This document shows, one piece after another, positions 24,375 through 33,061 of a stretch of DNA of 34,085 nucleotides. The stretch spans positions 1-34,085 of the forward strand of contig CAMCYD010000010.1 in assembly GCA_945883785.1 (NCBI GenBank), written 5' to 3'. Each line of letters opens with the position of its first letter. Within the stretch, counting starts at the first letter, position 1. The notes under the pieces are model-generated. The model searched no databases. It saw nothing but the letters and a program-made list of their open reading frames with translations, and was not told the DNA's origin. This DNA comes from Helicobacter pylori PMSS1 (GTDB lineage Bacteria > Campylobacterota > Campylobacteria > Campylobacterales > Arcobacteraceae). The translations under genes were made by a program, and so were the position numbers.

Positions 24375-25207
24375 TGCTTTTAAATAGATTAGCAACCATT
24401 TTATTGTTAACCGTTTTAACAGTAAAAGCTGATTTAATAAATGACAAAATTATTAATTTAATAGATCAAGAATCCTATAATTTGCATAAAAGTTTAATTG
24501 ATGATATTACAAAAGATAAAGATTTTCTTCAAGAAGATAAAAAAATAGCCTATAATAGCCTCTTAAAAAGCTTAAAAGAGGAAGGACTTTTAAGTCTAGA
24601 TTTACCAGAACAAACCAATGTGACAATTTTATTCAATATCACAAATTCCAATAAAAAAGGGTTTAAAATAATAAAAAATGTTTTATCCAACATAGGATAT
24701 TCTTATTATTTTACCGATTTTATTAAAAATGCGGATGGAAATTTAATCTGGCAAATTCGCTTTAAAAGTGATTTCGCACTTGACCCTTTTACTTTTAATA
24801 ACGAACTAAGCAAATTTCAATCTTCCATATTGGATATAAAAAAACTAAGCAAAACTAACTGGGAATATAAAATTGATGTTAAAAATGGTATTTTACATAC
24901 TGTAAAAAATGTTTTATTAGATGAAACATTAATTTTGCAAATGCCTCTTGAAGCATATACTATGTCTTTACCAAACGGAAAAGATCTTCTTATTACAAGT
25001 GGAAAAGCGAATAGTTGGATTCCAAAAATTTCATTTTATGACAAAGAACTAAATGCTCTTGGCACAATTGAGATGGATAGGGTTTATGAGGGAATAAAAG
25101 TTGCTATTCCAAAAAACTCAAAATATGTGAAAATTAGTGATAAATACACTCTTTTAAATATTAAAAGAGGATTGTCCATTCTTGTTTCAAATAGTCTCAA
25201 TAATTAA
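24374..25207 (+). CDS. Predicted periplasmic protein, unknown function
   Basis: A 277-aa protein. A short signal peptide (LATILLLTVLTVKA, cleavage near residue 19) is followed by a Lys/Asp-rich helical region (20-75) and a mostly beta-strand remainder with IWQIRFKSDFALDPF and WEYKIDVKNG, repeated alternations typical of a sandwich fold. I do not recognise the family. It is coupled to the SpoU methylase gene by a 1-nt overlap and is followed by a gap holding a MITE copy. Confidence 0.7.
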   Translation: MLLNRLATILLLTVLTVKADLINDKIINLIDQESYNLHKSLIDDITKDKDFLQEDKKIAYNSLLKSLKEEGLLSLDLPEQTNVTILFNITNSNKKGFKIIKNVLSNIGYSYYFTDFIKNADGNLIWQIRFKSDFALDPFTFNNELSKFQSSILDIKKLSKTNWEYKIDVKNGILHTVKNVLLDETLILQMPLEAYTMSLPNGKDLLITSGKANSWIPKISFYDKELNALGTIEMDRVYEGIKVAIPKNSKYVKISDKYTLLNIKRGLSILVSNSLNN

Positions 25208-25276
25208 AAGGTTTTTTTGGCTAAAATTCAAAAAATAAAATTTAGAGGATTCTCTAAAAGAATAATTTAATAAATA

Positions 25277-25437
25277 GAGCCACTTGCAAATTCAAAGATT
25301 TTGAGTATGAATAGTAGCGATTATTAGATTTTCACTTCAAAAATCACTTTTTGCTCCTTCGCAAATGGTTATTTTTAAAGCAAAAAGATGATGATTGAAA
25401 CTGTTTATAATCATTTGTTTGAATTTGCAAGTGGCTC
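25277..25437. mobile_element. MITE-like palindromic element, copy 2
   Basis: A 161-bp element with perfect 20-bp terminal inverted repeats (GAGCCACTTGCAAATTCAAA), flanked by an AATA direct repeat (25273-25276 and 25438-25441). Compared with copy 1, GAGTC/GACTC has become GAGCC/GGCTC, and the apical TTTAC/GTAAA has become TTTGC/GCAAA. Both arms changed together, so pairing is kept. It fills most of the 257-bp gap between the periplasmic gene and alaC and has no coding capacity of its own. The rest of that gap holds only a 7-bp inverted repeat (25240-25257) and the alaC Shine-Dalgarno. Confidence 0.88.
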
Positions 25438-25464
25438 AATAATAAGCTTACGAAGGAAAATAAT

Positions 25465-26682
25465 ATGTTTGATGAAATAGAGTTTGATAGGATAAAAAGA
25501 TTGCCTAAATATGTTTTTGCTCAAGTGGGTGAACTGAAAATGGCACAAAGAAGAGCTGGTCATGATGTTATAGATTTTTCTATGGGAAATCCAGATGGAG
25601 ATACACCTGAACATATCAGAAAAAAACTAATTGAATCTGCACAAAAAACAAAAGTGCATGGTTATTCAGCTTCAAAAGGGATACCAAAACTCCTTGTAGC
25701 GATATCAGATTGGTACAAACGAAGATACAATGTAGACCTTGACCCACAAACAGAATGTGTTGCAACAATGGGAAGTAAAGAGGGATATGCTCATCTTGCA
25801 TACGCTATTACAAATCCTGGTGATGTTGCTGTTGTTCCTGATCCAACTTATCCAATCCATAGTTATGCATTTATTTTAGCAGGTGGAAATGTTGTAAAAT
25901 TTGAGCTTATTTTTGATGAAGATTATAAAGTTGATGAAGATAGATTTTTTGAAGATTTAGAGAGAGTTTTTAAAGGAAGTTCTCCAAAACCAAAATATGT
26001 TGTAGTAAACTTCCCACACAATCCAACAACAGCAACAGTAACTCCAGAGTTTTATGTTCGTATTGTTGAGATGGCAAAAAGGGAAAGATTTTATGTTATC
26101 TCTGATATCGCTTATGGAGATTTAACATTTGATGGGTACAAAACACCTTCAATTATGGAGGTTCCAGATGCAAAAGATGTTGCTGTTGAAAGTTTTACAC
26201 TCAGTAAATCATACAATATGGCTGGATGGAGAGTTGGGTTTTTTGTTGGAAATCCTAAATTAATTGGTGCTTTACAAAAAATTAAATCATGGCTTGATTA
26301 CGGTATGTTTACACCGATTCAAGTATCAGCTACAGTTGCACTTAATGGCGACCAACAATGTGTGCAAGACATTACAGATAAATATGACCATAGACAAAAT
26401 GTTCTGATAGAGGCATTTGGAAAAGCTGGATGGAAGCTTAGAAAAAATAGAGCTACGATGTTTGTTTGGGCTAAAATTCCTGATTGTGTTGCACATCTTG
26501 GAAGTTTAGAATTTAGTAAAAAACTCCTTGTTGAAGCTGGTGTAGCTGTTGCACCTGGTATTGGATTTGGTGAATATGGTGATAAATATGTGAGAATTGC
26601 TTTAATCGAAAATGATAAAAGAATCAGACAGGCAGCTAAAAATATCAAAGCTTTTTTGTCAAAGTATGAAAATACAAAGTAA
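25465..26682 (+). CDS. alaC: Alanine aminotransferase AlaC-like (class I/II PLP)
   Basis: Pyridoxal-phosphate aminotransferase of 405 aa. The sequence tracks E. coli AlaC over its whole length: RLPKYVFAQVGELK, VIDFSMGNPDG, TMGSKEGYAHL, SDIAYGDLTFDGYK, LSKSYNMAGWRVGF with the PLP lysine at about K248, and VAPGIGFGEYGDKYVRIALIEN. It is expected to interconvert pyruvate/glutamate and alanine/2-oxoglutarate. Related diaminopimelate aminotransferases are a less likely alternative. AAGGA precedes ATG 25465, just after the MITE. Confidence 0.9.
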   Translation: MFDEIEFDRIKRLPKYVFAQVGELKMAQRRAGHDVIDFSMGNPDGDTPEHIRKKLIESAQKTKVHGYSASKGIPKLLVAISDWYKRRYNVDLDPQTECVATMGSKEGYAHLAYAITNPGDVAVVPDPTYPIHSYAFILAGGNVVKFELIFDEDYKVDEDRFFEDLERVFKGSSPKPKYVVVNFPHNPTTATVTPEFYVRIVEMAKRERFYVISDIAYGDLTFDGYKTPSIMEVPDAKDVAVESFTLSKSYNMAGWRVGFFVGNPKLIGALQKIKSWLDYGMFTPIQVSATVALNGDQQCVQDITDKYDHRQNVLIEAFGKAGWKLRKNRATMFVWAKIPDCVAHLGSLEFSKKLLVEAGVAVAPGIGFGEYGDKYVRIALIENDKRIRQAAKNIKAFLSKYENTK

Positions 26683-26740
26683 CTTCAAAGAAACTATAAG
26701 GCTTATTTTGATAAACTCATCCTCTTTTAAGGATTAAAGA

Positions 26741-27523
26741 ATGATAAAAGCAAAAAAGAAGTACGGACAAAACTTTCTAAAAGATGAGTCTGTCCTCTTA
26801 AAAATCATCGAATCGATGCCCAAAAATAACAATGTAATTGTTGAAATTGGGCCTGGCTTAGGTGATTTGACAAAAAAACTTGTCAAGTACAAAGATGTGA
26901 AAGCTTATGAGGTTGATAGAGATTTATACTCTATTTTACGGGTTGAATTTATAAATGAGATAAACTCTGGAAGACTAGATTTGGTACTAACTGATGTCTT
27001 AGAAGTCTGGAATGAGAATCATTCGCTATACGAAGAGAAGTATGACTTGATTGCAAATCTTCCTTACTATATAGCGACAAATATAATTTTAAATGCATTT
27101 AGCGATAGTAATTGTGAGAATATTATCGTAATGGTTCAAAAAGAAGTTGCAGATAAATTTACTGTAACATCAGGAAATAGTGATTTTTCGGCGTTGGGAG
27201 TTATTTCTGAATTGCTTTGTTTGGAAAACAAAATAATTTTGGAAGTCCCCCCAACTAGTTTTAATCCACCGCCAAAAGTGGATTCTTCGGTAATATATCT
27301 CAAAAAAGATATGACAAAAAGTCTTGATAGTAAATTTAATAAATTTCTAAAAGTTGCTTTTTGTCAACCAAGAAAAAAACTCATAAAAAATCTCTCTTCC
27401 GGATACAATAAGGATGTTTTAACAAAGCTATTTATTGACCTAGAAATAAATGAAAACCTACGACCACATGAGCTAAGTTCATCTTTGTATAGCCAAATTT
27501 ACACTATGTTAAAAGTCATTTGA
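26741..27523 (+). CDS. ksgA: 16S rRNA dimethyladenosine transferase RsmA/KsgA
   Basis: Dimethylates A1518 and A1519 of 16S rRNA during 30S maturation. It has 260 aa. KKYGQNFLKD at the N-terminus, motif I VEIGPGLGDLT, the catalytic NLPYYIATNI, and a C-terminal helical domain with FNPPPKVDSSVI. AAGGATTAAAG precedes the ATG. It is followed by rnj, a common pairing in this phylum. Confidence 0.96.
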   Translation: MIKAKKKYGQNFLKDESVLLKIIESMPKNNNVIVEIGPGLGDLTKKLVKYKDVKAYEVDRDLYSILRVEFINEINSGRLDLVLTDVLEVWNENHSLYEEKYDLIANLPYYIATNIILNAFSDSNCENIIVMVQKEVADKFTVTSGNSDFSALGVISELLCLENKIILEVPPTSFNPPPKVDSSVIYLKKDMTKSLDSKFNKFLKVAFCQPRKKLIKNLSSGYNKDVLTKLFIDLEINENLRPHELSSSLYSQIYTMLKVI

Positions 27524-27565
27524 TTTTAACATTTAACACAAAATAATTATACAAAAGAGGGAAAT

Positions 27566-29488
27566 ATGGAAAATACAAATAATGAAAATTATTCTGTTGA
27601 ATTAGAAGATAGTACTACAAACGAAAATACAACTAATATAACAAACGAAAATACAAATCAGGATACGAATACAGAATCAAAAGAGCCAAACGGACAAACG
27701 GTATCGCAAAAAAAGAAACCACCATTGGCTGGTAATGGTTGGACAAATGACACGAAAAAAGCATTCGAAATCAATGAAAAAATTCAAAAAGAGAGGCTTA
27801 ATCCTCATAATAAATTAAATTTGAAGACTAATGCTAGTGTTAAAATCACTCCACTTGGTGGACTTGGTGAAATTGGTGGAAATATGATGGTTATTGAAAC
27901 TGATACAAGTGCTATTATTATTGATGTTGGGATGAGTTTTCCAGATGGTAGTATGCATGGGGTTGATATTTTGATACCTGATTTTACATATCTTAGACAA
28001 ATAAGAAATAAAATTTCAGGAATTTGTATAACACATGCCCACGAAGATCATATAGGTGCGATGGCTTATTTATTTAAAGAAATACAAGTTCCTGTTTATG
28101 GGACACCACTCCCTCTTGAAATGATAGGTGCAAAATTTGATGAACATAAAATGAGACAACACAGAAGTTATTTTAGAGCAATTCAAAAAAGAAAACCTAT
28201 TAAAATTGGAGACTTTGAAGTTGAATGGATGCATATCACCCATTCAATTATTGATTGTTCATCACTTGCAATCACTTGCGAAGCTGGAACTATTATCCAT
28301 ACTGGAGATTTTAAAATCGACCATACACCAGTTGACGGGTATCCTACTGATTTACATAGATTTGCTTATTATGGTGAAAAAGGTGTTTTGGCACTTCTAA
28401 GTGATAGTACAAATTCGCATGGGGCAGGTTTCACTAAAACTGAAAAAACAGTTGGACCTACATTTGATAGAATTTTTGCAGCATCAAAAGGGAGAGTTAT
28501 AATGTCAACTTTTAGCTCAAATCTTCATAGGGTTTCTCAAGCTATGGATACAGCAATCAAATATGGTAGAAAGATTTGTGTTATTGGTAGAAGTATGGAG
28601 AAAAATATTGATGTTGCCATAAATCTTGGATATTTAAAATACTCAAAAGATAATTTTATAGAAGCCCATGAAGTAAATAAATTTCAAGATAAAGAGATAT
28701 TAATTGTGACAACTGGTTCGCAGGGTGAAACGATGAGTGCTTTATTTAGAATGTCAATTCATGAGCATAGACATATTAAAATCAAACCAGAAGACCAAGT
28801 TATATTGTCTGCAAAAGCTATACCAGGAAATGAAGCAAGTGTTTCTGAAATTATAAATCAACTCCTTAAAGCAGGGGCTAAGGTTGCATATCAAGATTAT
28901 GCAGATATTCATGTGTCTGGGCATGCTAGTCAAGAAGAGCAAAAGCTTATGTTGAGACTAGTGAAACCTAAGTATTTCTTACCTATTCACGGTGAATACA
29001 ATCATGTCGTAAAACACTCTCAAACAGGTATTGATTGTGGTGTATTAGAAAGAAATGTTTATATTTTAAGTGATGGTGAGCAAGTCGAAATTACACCTAA
29101 ATTTATGAAAAAAGTTAAAACAGTAAAAACTGGAAAAACTTATATAGACAATCAAAATAATGTAAAAATAGCTGATGATGTGGTTCTTGATAGACAAACA
29201 ATGGCAAATGAAGGTATGGTTATGCTTGTGGCTCAAATCAGTATCAATGAAAGAAAAATTGTAGCTCCAACGAAAGTTATGTCATTTGGTTTGGTTGATG
29301 TAAAAAATGAAAAACATTTTGCAAAAGAGATTGAAGATATGCTTGAACATTATCTTACTCATGCAAAAGAGGGCATTTTGGAAAATAATAGAATGCTAGA
29401 AGATGAACTTAGAAAAACAGTGAGAAAACATTGTTTAAGAAAATACAAAAAATACCCAATGATAGTTCCAACTATTATTGCTCAGTAA
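27566..29488 (+). CDS. rnj: Ribonuclease J
   Basis: Metallo-beta-lactamase/beta-CASP RNase with 5'-exo and endo activity, central to RNA decay in bacteria lacking RNase E. It has 640 aa. Residues 1-90 are an Asn/Thr/Glu-rich, low-complexity extension with repeated NENT units, as in Helicobacter RNase J. The catalytic core starts at about 91, with the zinc motif HAHEDH at 157-162. HTGDFKID, SDSTNSHGAGFT and HVSGHAS carry further metal or beta-CASP residues. A C-terminal domain with KHCLRKYKKYP follows. GAGGG lies before the ATG. Confidence 0.96.
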   Translation: MENTNNENYSVELEDSTTNENTTNITNENTNQDTNTESKEPNGQTVSQKKKPPLAGNGWTNDTKKAFEINEKIQKERLNPHNKLNLKTNASVKITPLGGLGEIGGNMMVIETDTSAIIIDVGMSFPDGSMHGVDILIPDFTYLRQIRNKISGICITHAHEDHIGAMAYLFKEIQVPVYGTPLPLEMIGAKFDEHKMRQHRSYFRAIQKRKPIKIGDFEVEWMHITHSIIDCSSLAITCEAGTIIHTGDFKIDHTPVDGYPTDLHRFAYYGEKGVLALLSDSTNSHGAGFTKTEKTVGPTFDRIFAASKGRVIMSTFSSNLHRVSQAMDTAIKYGRKICVIGRSMEKNIDVAINLGYLKYSKDNFIEAHEVNKFQDKEILIVTTGSQGETMSALFRMSIHEHRHIKIKPEDQVILSAKAIPGNEASVSEIINQLLKAGAKVAYQDYADIHVSGHASQEEQKLMLRLVKPKYFLPIHGEYNHVVKHSQTGIDCGVLERNVYILSDGEQVEITPKFMKKVKTVKTGKTYIDNQNNVKIADDVVLDRQTMANEGMVMLVAQISINERKIVAPTKVMSFGLVDVKNEKHFAKEIEDMLEHYLTHAKEGILENNRMLEDELRKTVRKHCLRKYKKYPMIVPTIIAQ

Positions 29489-29520
29489 TCGCTTTATTTT
29501 AATTCTTTGGAGGTTTTTGG

Positions 29521-30483
29521 ATGGATTATGTAAAAATAGCAAAAGAAGTGCTTTTAACCGAAGCAAAAGAGTTAGAAAGAGCAGCAAATAACATCTCTGA
29601 TGATATCACTCAAGCAATCGAATTGATTGCCTCTTGCAAAGGTAAACTAATAGTTACTGGTGTTGGAAAGTCTGGATTAGTTGGTGCTAAAATAGCAGCT
29701 ACACTAGCGAGCACTGGTACTAGTAGTTTTTTCCTCCATCCAACTGAAGCTATGCATGGTGACCTTGGGATGATTGGAAAAGATGATATCGTACTTGCGA
29801 TAAGTTATAGTGGAGAGAGTGAAGAACTTATCAGAATTCTTCCACATCTTAAAAGATTTGATATTCCTCTGATTGCGATGGCAAGAGATAAAAACTCTAC
29901 GTTAGCAAGTTATGCAGATGTTTTTTTAGATATTTCTATTGAAAAAGAAGCTTGTCCACTTGATATCGCACCAACATCTTCAACAACTCTTACAATGGCT
30001 TTAGGTGATGCTATAGCAGTTTGTCTTATGAAACATAATAATTTCCAAAAAGAAGATTTTGCATCTTTTCACCCAGGTGGAAGTTTAGGGAAAATGCTTT
30101 TTGTGAAAGTTGATGATCTGCTCCAAAAAGAAAACCTTCCTATTGTTTCATGTGGAACAACTCTTAAAGATGCAGTTGTAACAATGAGTGAAGGTAGAGT
30201 TGGAAGTGCTATAATTATTGATGAAAATGATAAAGTAACTGGATTACTAAGTGATGGCGATTTACGACGATATATGATGCAAAGTGATTTTAAACTTGAT
30301 ACAAAAGTGGAAGATATTTGCACTAAAAACCCAAAATTCATAACTGATAAAAATATACTAGCTTCTGATGCTTTGAAGATTATTGAAGAGAATAAAATTC
30401 AACTATTGCTAGTATTGAATGATGATAAAACATTGTATGGAATTCTCCATATTCACAAATTAATAGAAGCTGGTATAAAATGA
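29521..30483 (+). CDS. kdsD: Arabinose-5-phosphate isomerase KdsD/KpsF
   Basis: Makes D-arabinose 5-phosphate, precursor of KDO for LPS or capsule. It has 320 aa. The N-terminal SIS domain has GVGKSGLVGAKIAATLASTG and ISYSGESEELI, with catalytic His/Glu around HPTEAMHGDLG. Two CBS repeats follow (from about 205 and 270; SDGDLRRYMM ends the first). GGAGG sits upstream of the ATG. The stop overlaps rluB by 4 nt (ATGA), hence coupled. Confidence 0.95.
   Translation: MDYVKIAKEVLLTEAKELERAANNISDDITQAIELIASCKGKLIVTGVGKSGLVGAKIAATLASTGTSSFFLHPTEAMHGDLGMIGKDDIVLAISYSGESEELIRILPHLKRFDIPLIAMARDKNSTLASYADVFLDISIEKEACPLDIAPTSSTTLTMALGDAIAVCLMKHNNFQKEDFASFHPGGSLGKMLFVKVDDLLQKENLPIVSCGTTLKDAVVTMSEGRVGSAIIIDENDKVTGLLSDGDLRRYMMQSDFKLDTKVEDICTKNPKFITDKNILASDALKIIEENKIQLLLVLNDDKTLYGILHIHKLIEAGIK
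30144..30159. promoter_or_regulatory. parS-like 16-mer inside kdsD
   Basis: TGTTTCATGTGGAACA matches the parS consensus TGTTNCACGTGNAACA at 13 of the 14 informative positions. A second, weaker relative lies at 21604-21619. It is within coding sequence, as many parS sites are, but chance and codon use could also produce it. Confidence 0.3.
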
Positions 30484-31271
30484 AAAAAGAAGAATTGACA
30501 AGATTAAATAAATTTATCTCTCACAATAGTAGATTTAGCAGAAGAGAAGCAGATAAACTAATTGAAGAGGGGAAAGTTGAAATCGGAAATAAAGTTATTA
30601 CTGATTTATCAACTAAAGTGGCAGTTGATGCCGTTGTTAAAGTCAATGGCAGAACTGTAAAAGTAGATAAAAGCCGTCCAAGTACAGTTATAGTTTACAA
30701 CAAACAAAAAGGGGAGATTGTATCAAAGAAAGACCCACAAGGTAGAACTACTATTTATGATACTTTACCAAGTAAATACTCACATTTTTTACCTATTGGA
30801 CGACTTGACTACGCTAGTGAGGGTGTTTTATTGCTTACGGATGATGTAGACATTGCAAATGAACTTATGCACTCAAACCTTGAAAGAGTTTATAAGCTGA
30901 AGATAACTGGTGAAATTTCTCCAGCTATGGAATCAGCTATGCAAAATGGTATTTCGATTGATGATGCAACAGCAGGTGCTCACAAATACAGTGATATTAC
31001 TTCAATGGATTTTGCACCATTTAATGGATATCAAATTTTGAAAAGTGGACAGCATTTTTCAACTTTAAAAGTATCAATTAGTGAAGGAAAAAATAGAGAA
31101 CTTAGAAGATTTTTTGGATATTTTAATACTCCAGTAGTTGACCTTAAACGGATAGATTTTGGTGGGATTACGCTCAATAATCTTCCAAGTGGAAAAACAA
31201 GATTTCTTGAACGAAAAGAGTATCAAAATTTAAGAACTTTTCTTAAAGATGAGACTCGTTTTGAAAAGTGA
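30480..31271 (+). CDS. rluB: 23S rRNA pseudouridine synthase, RluB/RsuA family
   Basis: Converts a uridine in the 23S peptidyl-transferase region (U2605 in E. coli RluB) to pseudouridine. It has 263 aa. An N-terminal S4 RNA-binding domain (about 5-60) is followed by the catalytic domain with GRLDYASEGVLLLTDD (catalytic Asp110) and EGKNRELRRFFGYF. RsuA (16S) is a sister family, but overall features and length favour RluB. It overlaps kdsD by 4 nt. Its stop codon lies in a perfect 10-bp hairpin. Confidence 0.9.
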   Translation: MKKEELTRLNKFISHNSRFSRREADKLIEEGKVEIGNKVITDLSTKVAVDAVVKVNGRTVKVDKSRPSTVIVYNKQKGEIVSKKDPQGRTTIYDTLPSKYSHFLPIGRLDYASEGVLLLTDDVDIANELMHSNLERVYKLKITGEISPAMESAMQNGISIDDATAGAHKYSDITSMDFAPFNGYQILKSGQHFSTLKVSISEGKNRELRRFFGYFNTPVVDLKRIDFGGITLNNLPSGKTRFLERKEYQNLRTFLKDETRFEK

Positions 31272-31344
31272 ACTGCTTCACTTTTCTAGAGTCGGAACCG
31301 AAGCTTATATGCAAGGCATAAGCGAAGGAAAAAAAGATAAATAA
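31249..31344 (+). CDS. Possible 31-aa small ORF bridging rluB and rarA
   Basis: A 31-codon frame starts at ATG 31249 inside the end of rluB, in another frame, and stops directly before the rarA ATG (TAAATG). Its tail reads RVGTEAYMQGISEGKKDK. The upstream AAAG is a weak Shine-Dalgarno. It may be a short coupled peptide, the remnant of a longer C-terminus, or just open frame over a structured spacer. Confidence 0.25.
   Translation: MRLVLKSELLHFSRVGTEAYMQGISEGKKDK
31263..31323 (+). promoter_or_regulatory. Structured rluB-rarA spacer (two hairpins)
   Basis: A perfect 10-bp stem with a 4-nt loop (GAAAAGTGAA/TTCACTTTTC, 31263-31286) spans the rluB stop. A second bulged stem GCTTATATGC/GCATAAGC lies at 31303-31323, with a short TCGG/CCGA repeat between. 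There is no T-run for intrinsic termination. It could be an attenuator, an mRNA processing site or a REP-like palindromic unit. Confidence 0.4.
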
Positions 31345-32535
31345 ATGGTAAGTCTTACTAATCTTTTAAATGCAAAAACTTTAGATGATTTTGTTGGGCA
31401 ATCCCATATTATTGGAAAAAACAAATCCCTTTACAAACTTATAGAGAAAAAAGAGATTCCCCATCTCTTTTTTTATGGGAAACCTGGCACTGGAAAAACT
31501 ACACTAGCAAAAATTATCGCTAAACTTATCAATACAGATTTTTATCAATTTAATGCAACAACTTTAAAAATTGATGATTTACGAGTAGTATTTAAACGAT
31601 ATGAAAATGCACTTATCAAACCGCTTATCTTTATCGATGAGGTTCATAGACTTTCCAAAAACCAACAAGAGGTACTGCTTCCTATTATGGAAGAGTATAA
31701 GATTATTATTATTGGAGCAAGTACAGAAAATCCTTACCATACTCTCACTTCCGCTATTCGTTCACGAAGTTTTTTATTTGAATTTTTACCCCATTCTAAA
31801 GAGGATTTGAAAATACTTTTAAATAAAGCATTGACATTATTAGAGGATGTGAATATGGATGAAGATGCAACCGAATATCTTCTCCAAAGTAGTATTGGTG
31901 ATGCAAGAGCGATGTTAAACCTTCTTGATTTTGCTTATAAAGTAAATCCAAATATCTCAATAGAAATTTTAAAAGATTTACGACAAACAAGTCTCAAAGA
32001 TGGGATGAGTTCAAAAGATAGCCACTATGATTTAGCAAGTGCGATGATAAAATCGATTCGTGGAAGTGATATTGATGCAACACTCTATTATTTAGCTAGA
32101 CTTATTGATGGTGGAGAGAATATAGATTTTATCACAAGACGATTAGTAATAAGTGCAAGTGAAGATATAGGTAATGCAAATCCAAATGCTCTTAACTTAG
32201 CAGTAAGTACCCAGATAAGTGCAAAACAGATTGGGTATCCAGAAGCTAGAATCATACTTGCACAATGTGCTGTGTATCTCGCAAGCTCGCCAAAATCAAA
32301 TAGTAGCTATTTAGCTATCAATCAAGCTTTGCAAGAGATAGAAAATGGCAACATTATGGCTATCCCTAACCATATCAAAGATAATGCTCTGGGGTATAAA
32401 TATCCACACGATTTTGGTGGTTGGTGCTCGCAAAAATATTTAGAAAAAGAGATACAATATTATAAAACAAAACAAATAGGTTTTGAAAAAACCCTTGATG
32501 AATGGGTAAACAAAATCAAATCAATACATAAGTGA
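31345..32535 (+). CDS. rarA: Replication-associated recombination protein A (RarA/MgsA AAA+ ATPase)
   Basis: Clamp-loader-related AAA+ ATPase acting at stalled replication forks. It has 396 aa. Walker A is YGKPGTGKTTL (about 44-54), Walker B FIDEVHR (96-102), sensor 1 lies in IIIGASTEN, and the arginine finger in SAIRSRSF. The C-terminal tetramerisation domain has ASEDIGNANPNAL and YKYPHDFGGW, diagnostic for RarA. An in-frame TAA directly precedes ATG 31345, fixing the upstream limit. The nearest Shine-Dalgarno-like AAGGA is rather far upstream. Confidence 0.94.
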   Translation: MVSLTNLLNAKTLDDFVGQSHIIGKNKSLYKLIEKKEIPHLFFYGKPGTGKTTLAKIIAKLINTDFYQFNATTLKIDDLRVVFKRYENALIKPLIFIDEVHRLSKNQQEVLLPIMEEYKIIIIGASTENPYHTLTSAIRSRSFLFEFLPHSKEDLKILLNKALTLLEDVNMDEDATEYLLQSSIGDARAMLNLLDFAYKVNPNISIEILKDLRQTSLKDGMSSKDSHYDLASAMIKSIRGSDIDATLYYLARLIDGGENIDFITRRLVISASEDIGNANPNALNLAVSTQISAKQIGYPEARIILAQCAVYLASSPKSNSSYLAINQALQEIENGNIMAIPNHIKDNALGYKYPHDFGGWCSQKYLEKEIQYYKTKQIGFEKTLDEWVNKIKSIHK

Positions 32536-32545
32536 AGGAAACCCA

Positions 32546-33061
32546 ATGGAATATTATCAAGAAATTTTAGCTTTTCACATCATCAGTGTCCTCTCTTGGA
32601 TGGCGATGCTTTTTTATATGCCACGACTTTTTGTCTATCATATGGAAAATATCGAAAAAAAAGAGTTTGTAGAGGTTGTGAAAATTCAAGAGGATAAGAT
32701 TTATAGAGTAATTGGTTTTCCTGCTATGATAGCCACTATTGTGAGTGGTGGGACACTTTTATTTCTAAATCCAACTTTACTAGAAAATGACTGGATGATA
32801 GCAAAACTAATCACATTGGTTTTGATGATAAGTTATAGTTTTTCATTGGAAAGTTATAGAAAAATATTGGCAGTGGATGGATGCCACAAAAATGGACAAT
32901 TTTTTAGGGCATACAACGAAGTGCCAACACTTTTAGCTATTTTGATAGTTGTTTTTGTAATCACAAAATCGATACCTGTTTATTTTTCAATTGGGATAAC
33001 ACTGTTCTTTGGATTTGTGATTTATAAAATTGTAACTAAAAAGGTTTCCGATGTTCAATAA
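32546..33061 (+). CDS. hemJ: Protoporphyrinogen IX oxidase HemJ
   Basis: Membrane protein of 171 aa in the HemJ (UPF0093) family, which oxidises protoporphyrinogen IX to protoporphyrin IX in bacteria lacking HemG/HemY. Four to five hydrophobic helices. Family residues are the heme/catalytic His11 (AFHIISVLSWMAMLFYMPRLF), Arg27 and the Lys in WMIAKLITL. AAGGAAACC precedes the ATG, 10 nt after rarA. Its end overlaps the phoH start by 11 nt. Confidence 0.93.
   Translation: MEYYQEILAFHIISVLSWMAMLFYMPRLFVYHMENIEKKEFVEVVKIQEDKIYRVIGFPAMIATIVSGGTLLFLNPTLLENDWMIAKLITLVLMISYSFSLESYRKILAVDGCHKNGQFFRAYNEVPTLLAILIVVFVITKSIPVYFSIGITLFFGFVIYKIVTKKVSDVQ

Noticed and set aside
25240-25257. TTTAGAG/CTCTAAA hairpin as a terminator
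   Set aside because: T-rich sequence follows only on the minus strand, where no gene would need terminating, and the stem is very AT-rich.
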